Below, piece after piece: positions 9,901 to 17,394 of a stretch of 64,000 bases of DNA. A program made the position numbers and the translations under genes. Source of the DNA: Agromyces laixinhei (GTDB lineage Bacteria; Actinomycetota; Actinomycetes; Actinomycetales; Microbacteriaceae); the NCBI RefSeq assembly GCF_006337065.1, contig NZ_CP040872.1, positions 1,240,001 to 1,304,000 on the forward strand. Direction: 5' to 3'. The notes beneath the pieces are model-generated. The model had not been told where the DNA came from. It ran no database searches and was given only the letters and a program-made list of their open reading frames with translations. The first letter of the stretch is position 1; each line of letters starts with the position of its first letter.

Positions 9901-10566
9901 ATGGAGACGCCCGAACGTCCCCTGCGCGTGGCCATCGCCGACGATGCGCTGCTGCTGCGCGAGGGCATTGCCAAGGTGCTCGTCGACGGGGGCCTCGAGG
10001 TCGTCGCCTCCGTCGAGACGGGCGCCGAACTGCTCGAGGTCGCCGGCCGCGGCGGGATCGACGCGGCCGTGCTCGACATCCGCATGCCGCCGAGTTTTCG
10101 CGACGAGGGCATCCTCGCGCTCGAGGAGATGCGCGCGCAAGGCTCGACGATCGGGGTGCTGCTGCTGTCGATGTACGCGACACCCGAGTACGCGCTGCGC
10201 GTCATGGGCGCGGGCAGCGGCACGGGCTACCTGCTGAAGGAGCGCGTCTCCGAGCCGCAGACCCTCGTGCGCGCCGTCGAGACGGTCGCCTCCGGTGGTT
10301 CGGTCGTCGACCCCGAGGTCGTCGAGCAGCTCGTGAAGCGCACCCGGGCCGATGACCCGCTCTCGCGCCTCACCGAGCGTGAGCGATCGGTGCTCGAGCT
10401 GATGGCGCAGGGGTACTCCAACGGCGGCATCGCGCAGGCGCTCTTCCTCGGGCTGAAGACCGTCGAGACGCACGTGCGATCGATCCTGCAGAAGCTCGAC
10501 CTCGAGGAGTCGCCCGAGCACCACCGTCGGGTGCTCGCGGTGCTGACGCTCCTCGGCGCGAGGTGA
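9901..10566 (+). CDS. NarL/LuxR-family response regulator
   Basis: The 221-residue protein has an N-terminal receiver domain with acidic residues D14/D15 and phospho-acceptor D59 (AVLDIRMPP), and a C-terminal LuxR helix-turn-helix (about residues 155-210, containing LTERERSVLELMAQG). The ATG at 9901 is chosen because GGAGGAG lies just upstream (9892-9898); longer in-frame extensions lack a ribosome binding site. A possible -10 (TACGCT) is at 9841-9846. The stop overlaps the start of the histidine kinase gene, its obvious partner. Location beside the ABC exporter suggests that it may control it, as many LiaR/NarL-type systems control drug or peptide efflux pumps, but no target site was identified. 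Confidence 0.9.
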   Translation: METPERPLRVAIADDALLLREGIAKVLVDGGLEVVASVETGAELLEVAGRGGIDAAVLDIRMPPSFRDEGILALEEMRAQGSTIGVLLLSMYATPEYALRVMGAGSGTGYLLKERVSEPQTLVRAVETVASGGSVVDPEVVEQLVKRTRADDPLSRLTERERSVLELMAQGYSNGGIAQALFLGLKTVETHVRSILQKLDLEESPEHHRRVLAVLTLLGAR

Positions 10567-12353
10567 TGGCGCCCGGCCGCAGAGGCCGGATCATCAAGCG
10601 CTCGATCGTCATCGCGCTCGTCGTCGCTGCGAGCCTCATGATGGAGATCTCGGGGTTTCTCGCGACCCCCGAATCGCTCAGGCGCGAGGTGTCGTGGACG
10701 ACGCTGCACGCGATCGTGCCGCTCGTGTTCGCGGCGTGTGCGGGCGTGGCGTGGGCGATCGGCCCATCGCGGTTGCCCGCCCGCCTCATGGTGGTGTTCC
10801 CGCTCGTCTGGATTCCGCTCTCGTTCCTTCGAGCCATCGAGCACGTGTCGTGGCTCTGGCCCTTCGTCTACGGCGTGCACCTGTGGTGGGCGGTGCTCAC
10901 CGGCATCCTCGTGCTCGTCTATCCGCGCGGCCGGCTCATCGACGCCGTCGACCGCTGGATCGCGGGTATCGCGCTCGTCACCTCGGTCGGTTACCTCCTC
11001 GGGGTGCTGCTGCTCGGCCAGCCCTCGCCCGAGGTCTGCGACTGCACTCCCAACCCGTATCTCGTGGCCGACGCGCCGGGCGTGTTCGCCGTGCTCGACG
11101 TCGGCTACCGTCTCATCGGCGTCGTGCTCGCGATCGTCATCGCCGTGCGGCTGCTCGTGCGATGGGTCCGCGGCAGCGTGCCGGCGCGCACGGTGGCCTT
11201 CCTCATGCCGGTCGCGCTCATCGCCTGGGTGGTCACGCTCGCGACGCAGGCTGCGGCCTACGCCTCGGGAAGCGCCGACCTCGTGGTCGACACCGTCTCG
11301 CTCGTGGCGATCGCCTCCATCCCGGTGAGCTTCGTCGCCGGCATCGCCCACGCCCGCAACATGCGCGCCCGGGTCGCCGACCTCATGCGCATCACGCGCG
11401 AGGGTGCCGACCGAGGCCTCTGGGCCGAATCGCTGGCCCGAACCCTGCGCGACGCGTCCGTGCGCGTCTACTGGTGGGACGAGGAACGGGCCGGGTACGC
11501 GGATGCCTCGGGGGAGCCGCTCGACGACGGCCCGGGCAGCCGGCGCGCCGACCACGGCCTGCTGCCCGTCTCCTCGCCGACCGGGGTGCCCATCGCCGTG
11601 ATCCGCCACGACCGGGTGCTCACCGACAACATGCGCCTGCTCGACGGCGTCTCGAGCGCACTGCGCCTCTCGGTCGACAACGGTCGGCTGCGCTCCGAGA
11701 TCGAGCGCACGCTCGAACAGGTGCGCGAGTCGCGGAGCCGCATCGTCGAGGCCGGCGACGAGGCACGGCGCCGCATCGAGCGCGACCTGCACGACGGGGC
11801 GCAGCAGCAGCTCGTCTCGCTCGGCATGCGCCTGCGGCTTGCGGCGAACCAGGCCCGCGACCGCGGTGTCGAACCGGTCGGCGTCGAACTCGACGCCACG
11901 ATCGCGATGCTGAATCAGGCGCTCAGAGAGCTGCGGGAGCTCGCGCACGGCATCCACCCGTCGCTGCTGTCGTCGGGCGGGCTCGCGCTCGCGGTGCCCG
12001 AACTCGCCGGCCGGTGCCCCGTGCCGATCGAGATCGACGTGCAGCCAGAGGGACGCCTGCCGGAGGTGGTCGAGTCGACGGCGTACTTCGCGGTCTCCGA
12101 GGCGCTCGCGAACATCGCCAAGCACGCCGGGGCGACGCGGGGGTGGGTGCGTGCCGCCCTCGTCGGCGACGAGCTCGAGCTCGTCGTGCGCGACAACGGG
12201 GTCGGCGGAGCATCGCACGGCGGCAGCGGCATGCTGGGCATCGCTGACCGAGTCGACGCCGTGGGGGGTCGGTTCCACCTCGACAGTCCGCCGGGTGCGG
12301 GCACGACGATCACCATTCGGATCCCGCTCGGCCGCGGCGGACTCGTGCCGTAG
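10566..12353 (+). CDS. Membrane sensor histidine kinase (HisKA_3 type)
   Basis: About 595 residues. The N-terminal part contains around seven to eight predicted membrane helices (residues 10-260). A short variable domain follows, then a HisKA_3 dimerisation segment with the phospho-His in RDLHDGAQQQL (about residue 408), and a C-terminal HATPase_c domain with the N-box (ALANIAKHA) and G-box (DNGVGG). The start is ATG 10566 in TGATG with the regulator's stop; GTG 10563 is an alternative. It should autophosphorylate and pass phosphate to the adjacent LuxR-type regulator. The signal is unknown; the intramembrane sensing region resembles kinases that respond to membrane or envelope conditions. 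Confidence 0.9.
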   Translation: MAPGRRGRIIKRSIVIALVVAASLMMEISGFLATPESLRREVSWTTLHAIVPLVFAACAGVAWAIGPSRLPARLMVVFPLVWIPLSFLRAIEHVSWLWPFVYGVHLWWAVLTGILVLVYPRGRLIDAVDRWIAGIALVTSVGYLLGVLLLGQPSPEVCDCTPNPYLVADAPGVFAVLDVGYRLIGVVLAIVIAVRLLVRWVRGSVPARTVAFLMPVALIAWVVTLATQAAAYASGSADLVVDTVSLVAIASIPVSFVAGIAHARNMRARVADLMRITREGADRGLWAESLARTLRDASVRVYWWDEERAGYADASGEPLDDGPGSRRADHGLLPVSSPTGVPIAVIRHDRVLTDNMRLLDGVSSALRLSVDNGRLRSEIERTLEQVRESRSRIVEAGDEARRRIERDLHDGAQQQLVSLGMRLRLAANQARDRGVEPVGVELDATIAMLNQALRELRELAHGIHPSLLSSGGLALAVPELAGRCPVPIEIDVQPEGRLPEVVESTAYFAVSEALANIAKHAGATRGWVRAALVGDELELVVRDNGVGGASHGGSGMLGIADRVDAVGGRFHLDSPPGAGTTITIRIPLGRGGLVP

Positions 12354-12366
12354 AAGCGGGCGGCGA

Positions 12367-13352
12367 TCACGCCGCGTTCGAGGCGTCGTCTCTCTCAACG
12401 CCGCCAGCACTGCCGCCGGCGTGTGCGGATCCGGCAGGGTGATCGCGAACTGCGTGTCGCGCGTGGTGGTCACGACCAGACCCGGCCCCTTCTTCAGGAT
12501 CAACGCGGAACGTCCGGAGGTGACGCGGAAACCCCAGCCGCCCCACTCCATCGGTTACAGCACGCTGACGGCCTCGACAGCGGCGATCTGTTCGAGGCCG
12601 ATGCGCTTGACGGGAATGCGCATCACGGCCGACACGACGCTCAGGCCTCGCGCATCGACGGAGACTCGCAGTCGGATGAACGCTGCGACGACCAGTGTCG
12701 TCGCAGCGATCGCGACGACGCCGATCACCGAGTCGCCCGCATTCCCGGCGATGATCGAGGTTGCGCAGATCACGACGCCGATGATGATCAGCGCCGCGGT
12801 CACCCAGATGAAGACGGTGCTGGTGACCGTGCACGACCACGCCCTCACCCCGCTCGGCTCCAACGGCACCTGATCGCCCCGAAACCGGTCGACGCCTGCG
12901 TGGATCGGCTTCGGGGCGATCAGGAACGGGATGACCCCATACCCCGCGGCGGCCACCAGCAGGACGATCCATTCCCCGAGTACCGCGTCGAACGGGTCTC
13001 CGGCCGCCGGCGTCAGGCCGGCGGAGAGGAGCCAGGTCGCCATCCCGATTCCGGCGAAGACGCCGGCGAAGAAGAACCCGCCCCGGCGAAGCGACGCGCT
13101 CATCCCCGGCCGCGACGCGATCACGATCCCGGCGGTCGCCGCCAGCCCCGTCATGACCAGCGAGATCGTCAACGACCCGGCGACCGGCATCACCCCGTCG
13201 GCCCGGCCGACCCCTGACCAGTGCGAAGCGAGTTCGGCCGGCAGCCGTTCTCGCAGCAGCAGCCAGGAACCGAGCACGACGAGGAACGGAACGACAAGGG
13301 TCAGCCCCGCGACGAGCGTCCTCGCGAACCCCGAGTCAGTCGTATTCGTCAT
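12367..13352 (-). pseudogene. DUF1648-like membrane protein interrupted by a nonsense codon
   Basis: The intact part (ATG 13352 to TAA 12555-12557, about 265 residues) has five to six membrane helices and the LP..HWSG motif (LPAELASHWSG) near its first helix, typical of DUF1648 proteins. Immediately after the TAA the same frame continues PMEWGGWGFR and a further segment that looks like the conserved C-terminal domain of this family. Changing TAA to CAA would restore a continuous protein. After about 60 more codons the frame runs without a stop into the convergent kinase gene, while a stop in the neighbouring frame lies at 12367-12369, so a second small lesion near the end is possible. An upstream ATG at 13439 would overlap the previous gene. 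The disruption could be real or a sequencing error. Confidence 0.65.
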
Positions 13353-13420
13353 GCGGTGCCCGCCGTCACTCTCCGCCGCACGGCTTTCGGCGGCGACGGC
13401 CTCAGCCCGCGAACGCCGAG

Positions 13421-13759
13421 TCAGGCCGACCATCGGCATGCGGCCAGGTCGATCCGGTACCCGTCGTCATCCTTCGAAGGCCGCAGCGGCGTGCCTTCGG
13501 CTTCGTAGTGCCGGCGCGCGCGGTCGGCCTTCCCTGCCGGCGGGCGCCCGCCGGCGCGTACGACCCGCCACCAGGGCACCTCGTGGCCGGAGCGGGCCAT
13601 CACCTGTCCCACGGCACGCGCGCCGCGAGAACCGAGCAGGGCCGCGACATCGCCGTACGTCGCGACCTGCCCCGAGGGGATGTCGGCCACGACCACGAGC
13701 ACCGCCTCGACGAAGCCCGTCGAGTCCGGCGTCGCACCGGCGGGCTCAGGAGCCGGCAC
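13421..13759 (-). CDS. MGMT-family alkyltransferase-like protein (ATL)
   Basis: This 112-residue protein covers only the DNA-binding domain of O6-alkylguanine-DNA alkyltransferases. It has the helix segment IPSGQVATYGDVA and an active-site motif that reads PWWRVV where the true transferase has PCHRV. The reactive Cys is replaced by Trp, as in alkyltransferase-like proteins, which bind alkylated guanine and flag it for nucleotide excision repair without transferring the alkyl group. The GTG start is four bases after the stop of the upstream GNAT gene, with no clear ribosome binding site, so coupled translation is likely. Its 3' end overlaps a possible longer form of the downstream disrupted gene. 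Confidence 0.82.
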   Translation of the reverse strand: MPAPEPAGATPDSTGFVEAVLVVVADIPSGQVATYGDVAALLGSRGARAVGQVMARSGHEVPWWRVVRAGGRPPAGKADRARRHYEAEGTPLRPSKDDDGYRIDLAACRWSA

Positions 13760-13762
13760 GGC

Positions 13763-14215
13763 TCAGAGCTCGAGCGCGCCGACGATGTCGCCGTATGCGG
13801 TCTCGCCGATGTCGGTGAAGCCGATGCGGTGGAAGAACGCCTCGGGCCCCTCTTCGCCCGGCTCCCACAGCACGGTGATGCGGTCGAAGCCGCGGTGCTT
13901 GGCCTCTTCGGCGAGCGCCGTCGCGAGGAAGCGGCCGACGCCCTTGCCCTGCACCTCGGCGTCGACGTTGATGCGCCAGATACAGGCCCGGAACTCCTCG
14001 TGCTCGTTCTCGGGGTCGAAGTTGCCGTGGATGAAGCCGACGACGCGCTCGTCGAGAAGGGCGACCCGCTGCCAGGCAGTGGCCGGGTCGACGACCGAGG
14101 ACTCCGCCGAATAGGTCACGGGAGCGATGAACTGCTCCTGGCCGGGCTTCAGCGACAGCGTGTTCGCCGCCACGATGTTCGACGCCGACAGATCTTCCAG
14201 TCTCAGCTCAGCCAT
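13763..14215 (-). CDS. GNAT-family N-acetyltransferase (spermidine/diamine acetyltransferase-like)
   Basis: A 150-residue single-domain GNAT protein. The acetyl-CoA pyrophosphate-binding loop is visible as VQGKGVGRFL near residue 93, followed by a helix, and the C-terminal FFHRIGFTDIGE matches the usual GNAT motif B. The N-terminus (MAELRLEDL...) and overall length resemble diamine or spermidine acetyltransferases of the PaiA/SpeG kind, but substrate assignment from sequence alone is weak. It is the first gene of a minus-strand pair with the ATL gene, separated by only three bases. Confidence 0.75.
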   Translation of the reverse strand: MAELRLEDLSASNIVAANTLSLKPGQEQFIAPVTYSAESSVVDPATAWQRVALLDERVVGFIHGNFDPENEHEEFRACIWRINVDAEVQGKGVGRFLATALAEEAKHRGFDRITVLWEPGEEGPEAFFHRIGFTDIGETAYGDIVGALEL

Positions 14216-14376
14216 ACGCCAAGGCTAACCCGTGCGGCGCCGCGGCCGGTAGCCGGATGCGGTTTGCGCGGGCAACGGTGAATGCCGTGCGACCGACTGC
14301 GCTCGTGGTGCGGCGGGATCGCAGGGTGCCGGCACTGCTGCCGTTCAAGGGTCCGGTTGGGCTGGCGTCGATCTTC

Positions 14377-14407
14377 TTGACAGACCGACCGGTCGGTTTG
14401 CTACGCT
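14377..14407 (+). promoter_or_regulatory. Promoter with perfect TetR-type palindrome
   Basis: A consensus -35 TTGACA (14377-14382) and a -10 TACGCT (14402-14407) flank a perfect 14-bp palindrome, ACCGACCGGTCGGT (14384-14397). The ATG of the first gene is only 7 bases after the -10, so the transcript is probably leaderless. The palindrome fills the spacer and would block RNA polymerase when bound. The TetR gene at the end of this operon is the likely ligand, giving autoregulation. Confidence 0.75.
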
Positions 14408-14413
14408 CGGGTC

Positions 14414-15013
14414 ATGAACCGAGTGATCCGAGTTCCCAAGGCCCTCCGCGACGTGTTCGGCGGGACGCAGACTCCGGCCGAGATCGTCTTCGTGTTGGTC
14501 GCCGCCGTCGGCTTCGGTGCCGCGATCTGCGTCACTGGCGCCGACGTGTTGGCGACGGTTCCCGTGTGGCGGGCTGTGCTGGCGGTCCTGCTGATCGTCG
14601 ACGTCGCGGCTGGCTGCGTAGCGAACTTCACGTTCGGCACCGACACCCACTATGCGGCGCGGCCGGCCGGCCGGTGGGTGTTCATCCTCATTCACTGGCA
14701 TCTCGTGGCGGTGGGGGCGCTGCTGGGGTTGGCGTTGGTGCCCCTGCTCCTCGTGACGGGATACGTCCTGCTTGCAGCGTCTGCGGTGAATCTGCTCCAT
14801 GGCCGTCGGTTGCAAGTCACCGCGGGCGGGTTCCTGGTCGCCGCCGGCATCCTGGGCATCGTTCTGTGGATGCCGCTCTACTCGCCACCGTTCATTGTGG
14901 CGACGGCCGCCCTGTTCGTGATGAAGGTCGTGTTCGCGTTCGCGGTCACGCACCATTCCGAGGTGGGGCATTCCGCGGCCGAGACCCTGGCCGGCGCATC
15001 GAGGGGGCGGTGA
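14414..15013 (+). CDS. Uncharacterised five-helix membrane protein
   Basis: I do not recognise this 199-residue protein. It has about five hydrophobic segments (near residues 24-45, 52-70, 88-110, 113-125 and 135-175) and ends in a short hydrophilic tail with a THHSEVGHS stretch rich in histidine. It begins directly downstream of a strong promoter and TetR-type operator, probably as a leaderless message. Its stop overlaps the next small ORF (GTGA), which in turn overlaps a TetR gene. The arrangement of membrane protein with a repressor that likely controls it suggests an efflux or stress function, but nothing in the sequence defines a substrate. Confidence 0.7.
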   Translation: MNRVIRVPKALRDVFGGTQTPAEIVFVLVAAVGFGAAICVTGADVLATVPVWRAVLAVLLIVDVAAGCVANFTFGTDTHYAARPAGRWVFILIHWHLVAVGALLGLALVPLLLVTGYVLLAASAVNLLHGRRLQVTAGGFLVAAGILGIVLWMPLYSPPFIVATAALFVMKVVFAFAVTHHSEVGHSAAETLAGASRGR

Positions 15014-15189
15014 ACGTGGAGCCCTACCGACGATCTCGGCCCGCCTCGGCAGGTATTGCCCTGGACACCGAGAACGAACAGAACGTCGCGTTGTACGAGC
15101 ACAAGGGATTCGCGATCAGGAGCCGGGAACTCGTTGACGGCATGCCCGTGTACTGTATGACCCGGCCCGAAGGGAAGGGGCGAGGGTGA
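15010..15189 (+). pseudogene. Remnant of a GNAT acetyltransferase C-terminus
   Basis: A 59-codon frame starts at GTG 15010, overlapping the membrane gene stop, and ends overlapping the TetR start. Its middle part (ALDTENEQNVALYEHKGF) matches the C-terminal GNAT motif B, in which an Asn-x-x-x-Leu-Tyr helix precedes the Gly-Phe turn. The acetyl-CoA-binding motif A that should precede it is absent. The fragment therefore looks like the leftover end of a larger acetyltransferase, kept in frame as a link between its neighbours. Whether it is translated is unknown. Confidence 0.6.
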
Positions 15190-15788
15190 CCGCCTCAACC
15201 CGGCACTCCGCGCGCGAGCGCATCTTGGAGCAGGCCTTCCTGCTCTTCCTCACGCGCGGATTCGAGGCCACGAGCATGGCGGACATCGTCCACGCCACGG
15301 GCGCATCGAAGGGCGCCGTCTACCACCACTTCGCGAGCAAGGAGGAACTGTTCAAGGCCGCCCTCGACCGATACTTCGTCGACCTCGTGGGAACCGATAG
15401 GCCGGTCGGGCGGGACGCACAGGGGTTTGAGGACGCCGTCCGGGCAACTGCGGCCAGCATGGTCGACAGCTTGGCCGAAATCTCATCGCTCGGGGCCGAT
15501 CTGACCGCGTACTACCGCTTCCTGTTCTCCGCCATCGACCGACACCAGCCGGAAGTTCAGGCCGTACTCGCGGGGCGCCTGACCGCGCTCACCCAGGCTG
15601 CGGAACGCAACGCGAACCATGGCGCAGTACACACCAGCCTCGACCCCGCCACCCTCGCCGAAATGGCGATCACCACCATCGAGGGTGCGGCGCTCCTCGC
15701 GGCGCTCGAAGGACCAGACCGTCTCGACGACCTCATCAACAGGGCGGTCGACCAATTCCTCGCGCTCGTACGTGCGAGCGAGCGTTGA
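15186..15788 (+). CDS. TetR-family transcriptional repressor
   Basis: A 200-residue TetR regulator. The N-terminal helix-turn-helix spans about residues 8-55, with the typical TSMADIVHATGASKGAVYHH segment, and a helical ligand-binding domain follows. The GTG start overlaps the stop of the preceding fragment. It is the third member of a short operon led by a membrane protein behind a perfect palindromic operator (14384-14397), so autoregulation with derepression by an unknown ligand is the simplest model. The longer reading of the window shows no other nearby target. Confidence 0.88.
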   Translation: MTASTRHSARERILEQAFLLFLTRGFEATSMADIVHATGASKGAVYHHFASKEELFKAALDRYFVDLVGTDRPVGRDAQGFEDAVRATAASMVDSLAEISSLGADLTAYYRFLFSAIDRHQPEVQAVLAGRLTALTQAAERNANHGAVHTSLDPATLAEMAITTIEGAALLAALEGPDRLDDLINRAVDQFLALVRASER

Positions 15789-15937
15789 CGGATCCTCCTT
15801 GCGGGCATGATCGGTGACCGCAGCCGCCGTGTCGTCGAACCTCGTGCTCGGGACGCGAAGACAGGCGGTGCGTAGTTGTAGGAGTGGCGTCGGGTGTCGT
15901 CTACGTCGGCAAGGGGCTCCGCCGCGGCATCCGTTTG

Positions 15938-15973
15938 TCTCGATGTCGAGATATTCGCGTGACGCGGTAAGCT
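15938..15973 (+). promoter_or_regulatory. Candidate icd promoter with overlapping palindrome
   Basis: TAAGCT (15968-15973) is a good -10 about 68 bases upstream of the icd start. A palindrome, TCTCGATGTCGAGA (15938-15951, 6-bp arms), covers the -35 position. The rest of 15789-16040 shows no coding signal. Confidence 0.4.
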
Positions 15974-16040
15974 GGCAGACGGCGTGTCCGACCGCCCCGA
16001 AAGCTTCCATTCCCCACCAGAAATCAAGGAGACATCCACT

Positions 16041-17258
16041 TTGTCGAAGATCAAGGTTGCAGGCACCGTCGTCGAGCTCGACGGCGACGAGATGACGCGC
16101 ATCATCTGGCAGGCCATCAAAGACACGCTCATCCACCCGTACCTCGACGTGGACCTCGAGTACTACGACCTCTCGATCCAGAAGCGCGATGAGACCGACG
16201 ACCAGATCACGGTCGACGCGGCGCACGCCATCCAGAAGCACGGCGTGGGCGTCAAGTGCGCGACGATCACGCCCGATGAGGCGCGTGTCGAGGAGTTCGG
16301 CCTGAAGAAGATGTGGCGTTCGCCGAACGGCACGATCCGCAACATCCTCGGCGGCGTCATCTTCCGCGAGCCGATCATCATCTCGAACATCCCGCGGCTC
16401 GTGCCGGGCTGGAACAAGCCGATCATCATCGGCCGTCACGCGTTCGGCGACCAGTACCGCGCCACCGACTTCCTCTTCAAGGGCGAGGGCACCCTCACCG
16501 TCGAGTTCACTCCGAACGACGGCGGCGAGCCGCAGAAGTTCGAGGTCTACCAGTCTCCGGGCGACGGAATCGCGCAGGTGCAGTACAACCTCGACGCCTC
16601 GATCCGCGACTTCGCCCGCGCCTCGCTGAACTACGGCCTCTCGCGCAACTTCCCCGTGTACCTCTCGACGAAGAACACGATCCTGAAGGCGTACGACGGC
16701 CGCTTCAAAGACCTCTTCCAGGAGATCTTCGACACCGAGTTCAAGGCGCAGTTCGACGCTGCCGGCCTCACCTACGAGCACCGCCTCATCGACGACATGG
16801 TCGCCTCGGCCATGAAGTGGGAGGGCGGCTACGTCTGGGCCTGCAAGAACTACGACGGCGACGTGCAGTCCGACACCGTGGCACAGGGCTTCGGATCGCT
16901 CGGCCTGATGACCTCGGTGCTCGCGACGCCCGACGGCAAGGTCGTCGAGGCCGAGGCGGCGCACGGCACGGTGACCCGTCACTACCGTCAGCACCAGGCC
17001 GGCAAGCCGACCTCGACGAACCCGATCGCGTCGATCTTCGCGTGGACGCGCGGCCTCGCGCACCGCGGCAAGCTCGACGGCAACCAGGAGCTCATCGACT
17101 TCGCCGCGACCCTCGAAGACGTCGTCATCACGACGGTCGAGTCGGGCGCCATGACGAAAGACCTGGCGCTGCTCGTCGGTCCCGAGCAGGGCTACCAGAC
17201 GACCGAGGAGTTCCTCGCGACGCTGGCCGACAACCTGAAGACCCGCATCGCCGGGTAG
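16041..17258 (+). CDS. icd: NADP-dependent isocitrate dehydrogenase
   Basis: This 405-residue enzyme converts isocitrate to 2-oxoglutarate and CO2 in the TCA cycle, making NADPH. Length and sequence fit the homodimeric type-II (eukaryote-like) NADP-IDH subfamily, for example the N-terminal [15 protein letters not shown], the substrate-binding SPNGTIRN and the C-terminal [13 protein letters not shown] chose the TTG at 16041 because AAGGAGA lies 8-9 bases upstream (16026-16032); an in-frame ATG at 15984 would add 19 residues not typical of the family. The gene stands alone between a TetR operon and a metal ATPase gene. A palindrome over its probable promoter suggests regulation. Confidence 0.95.
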   Translation: MSKIKVAGTVVELDGDEMTRIIWQAIKDTLIHPYLDVDLEYYDLSIQKRDETDDQITVDAAHAIQKHGVGVKCATITPDEARVEEFGLKKMWRSPNGTIRNILGGVIFREPIIISNIPRLVPGWNKPIIIGRHAFGDQYRATDFLFKGEGTLTVEFTPNDGGEPQKFEVYQSPGDGIAQVQYNLDASIRDFARASLNYGLSRNFPVYLSTKNTILKAYDGRFKDLFQEIFDTEFKAQFDAAGLTYEHRLIDDMVASAMKWEGGYVWACKNYDGDVQSDTVAQGFGSLGLMTSVLATPDGKVVEAEAAHGTVTRHYRQHQAGKPTSTNPIASIFAWTRGLAHRGKLDGNQELIDFAATLEDVVITTVESGAMTKDLALLVGPEQGYQTTEEFLATLADNLKTRIAG

Positions 17259-17277
17259 CCGACCCTCCACCTCGTCA

Positions 17278-17376
17278 CCCACTCTTCTCAGGAACACCCC
17301 CTCGATTCAGGGCGTTTCTCAGGAAGTTTCGACTCGATCCGGCCGGCCCGACCGAAAGACTCCTGAAAAGAGTGGG
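17278..17376. repeat. Long-range 16-bp inverted repeat between icd and the P-type ATPase
   Basis: CCCACTCTTCTCAGGA (17278-17293) and TCCTGAAAAGAGTGGG (17361-17376) are complementary over 16 positions with one mismatch, separated by 67 bases. The second arm lies 18 bases before the ATPase start. The arms could form a terminator-like stem for icd or a control element for the metal ATPase. Confidence 0.55.
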
Positions 17377-17394
17377 AGACGGGAGGATGGGGGC

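Noticed and set aside
10227..12551. 774-codon minus-strand frame
   Set aside because: Only its first 60 or so codons look real, as the tail of the disrupted DUF1648-like gene. The rest is antisense of the histidine kinase.
15483..17297. Long minus-strand frame across icd
   Set aside because: Antisense of icd and TetR with no recognisable protein features.
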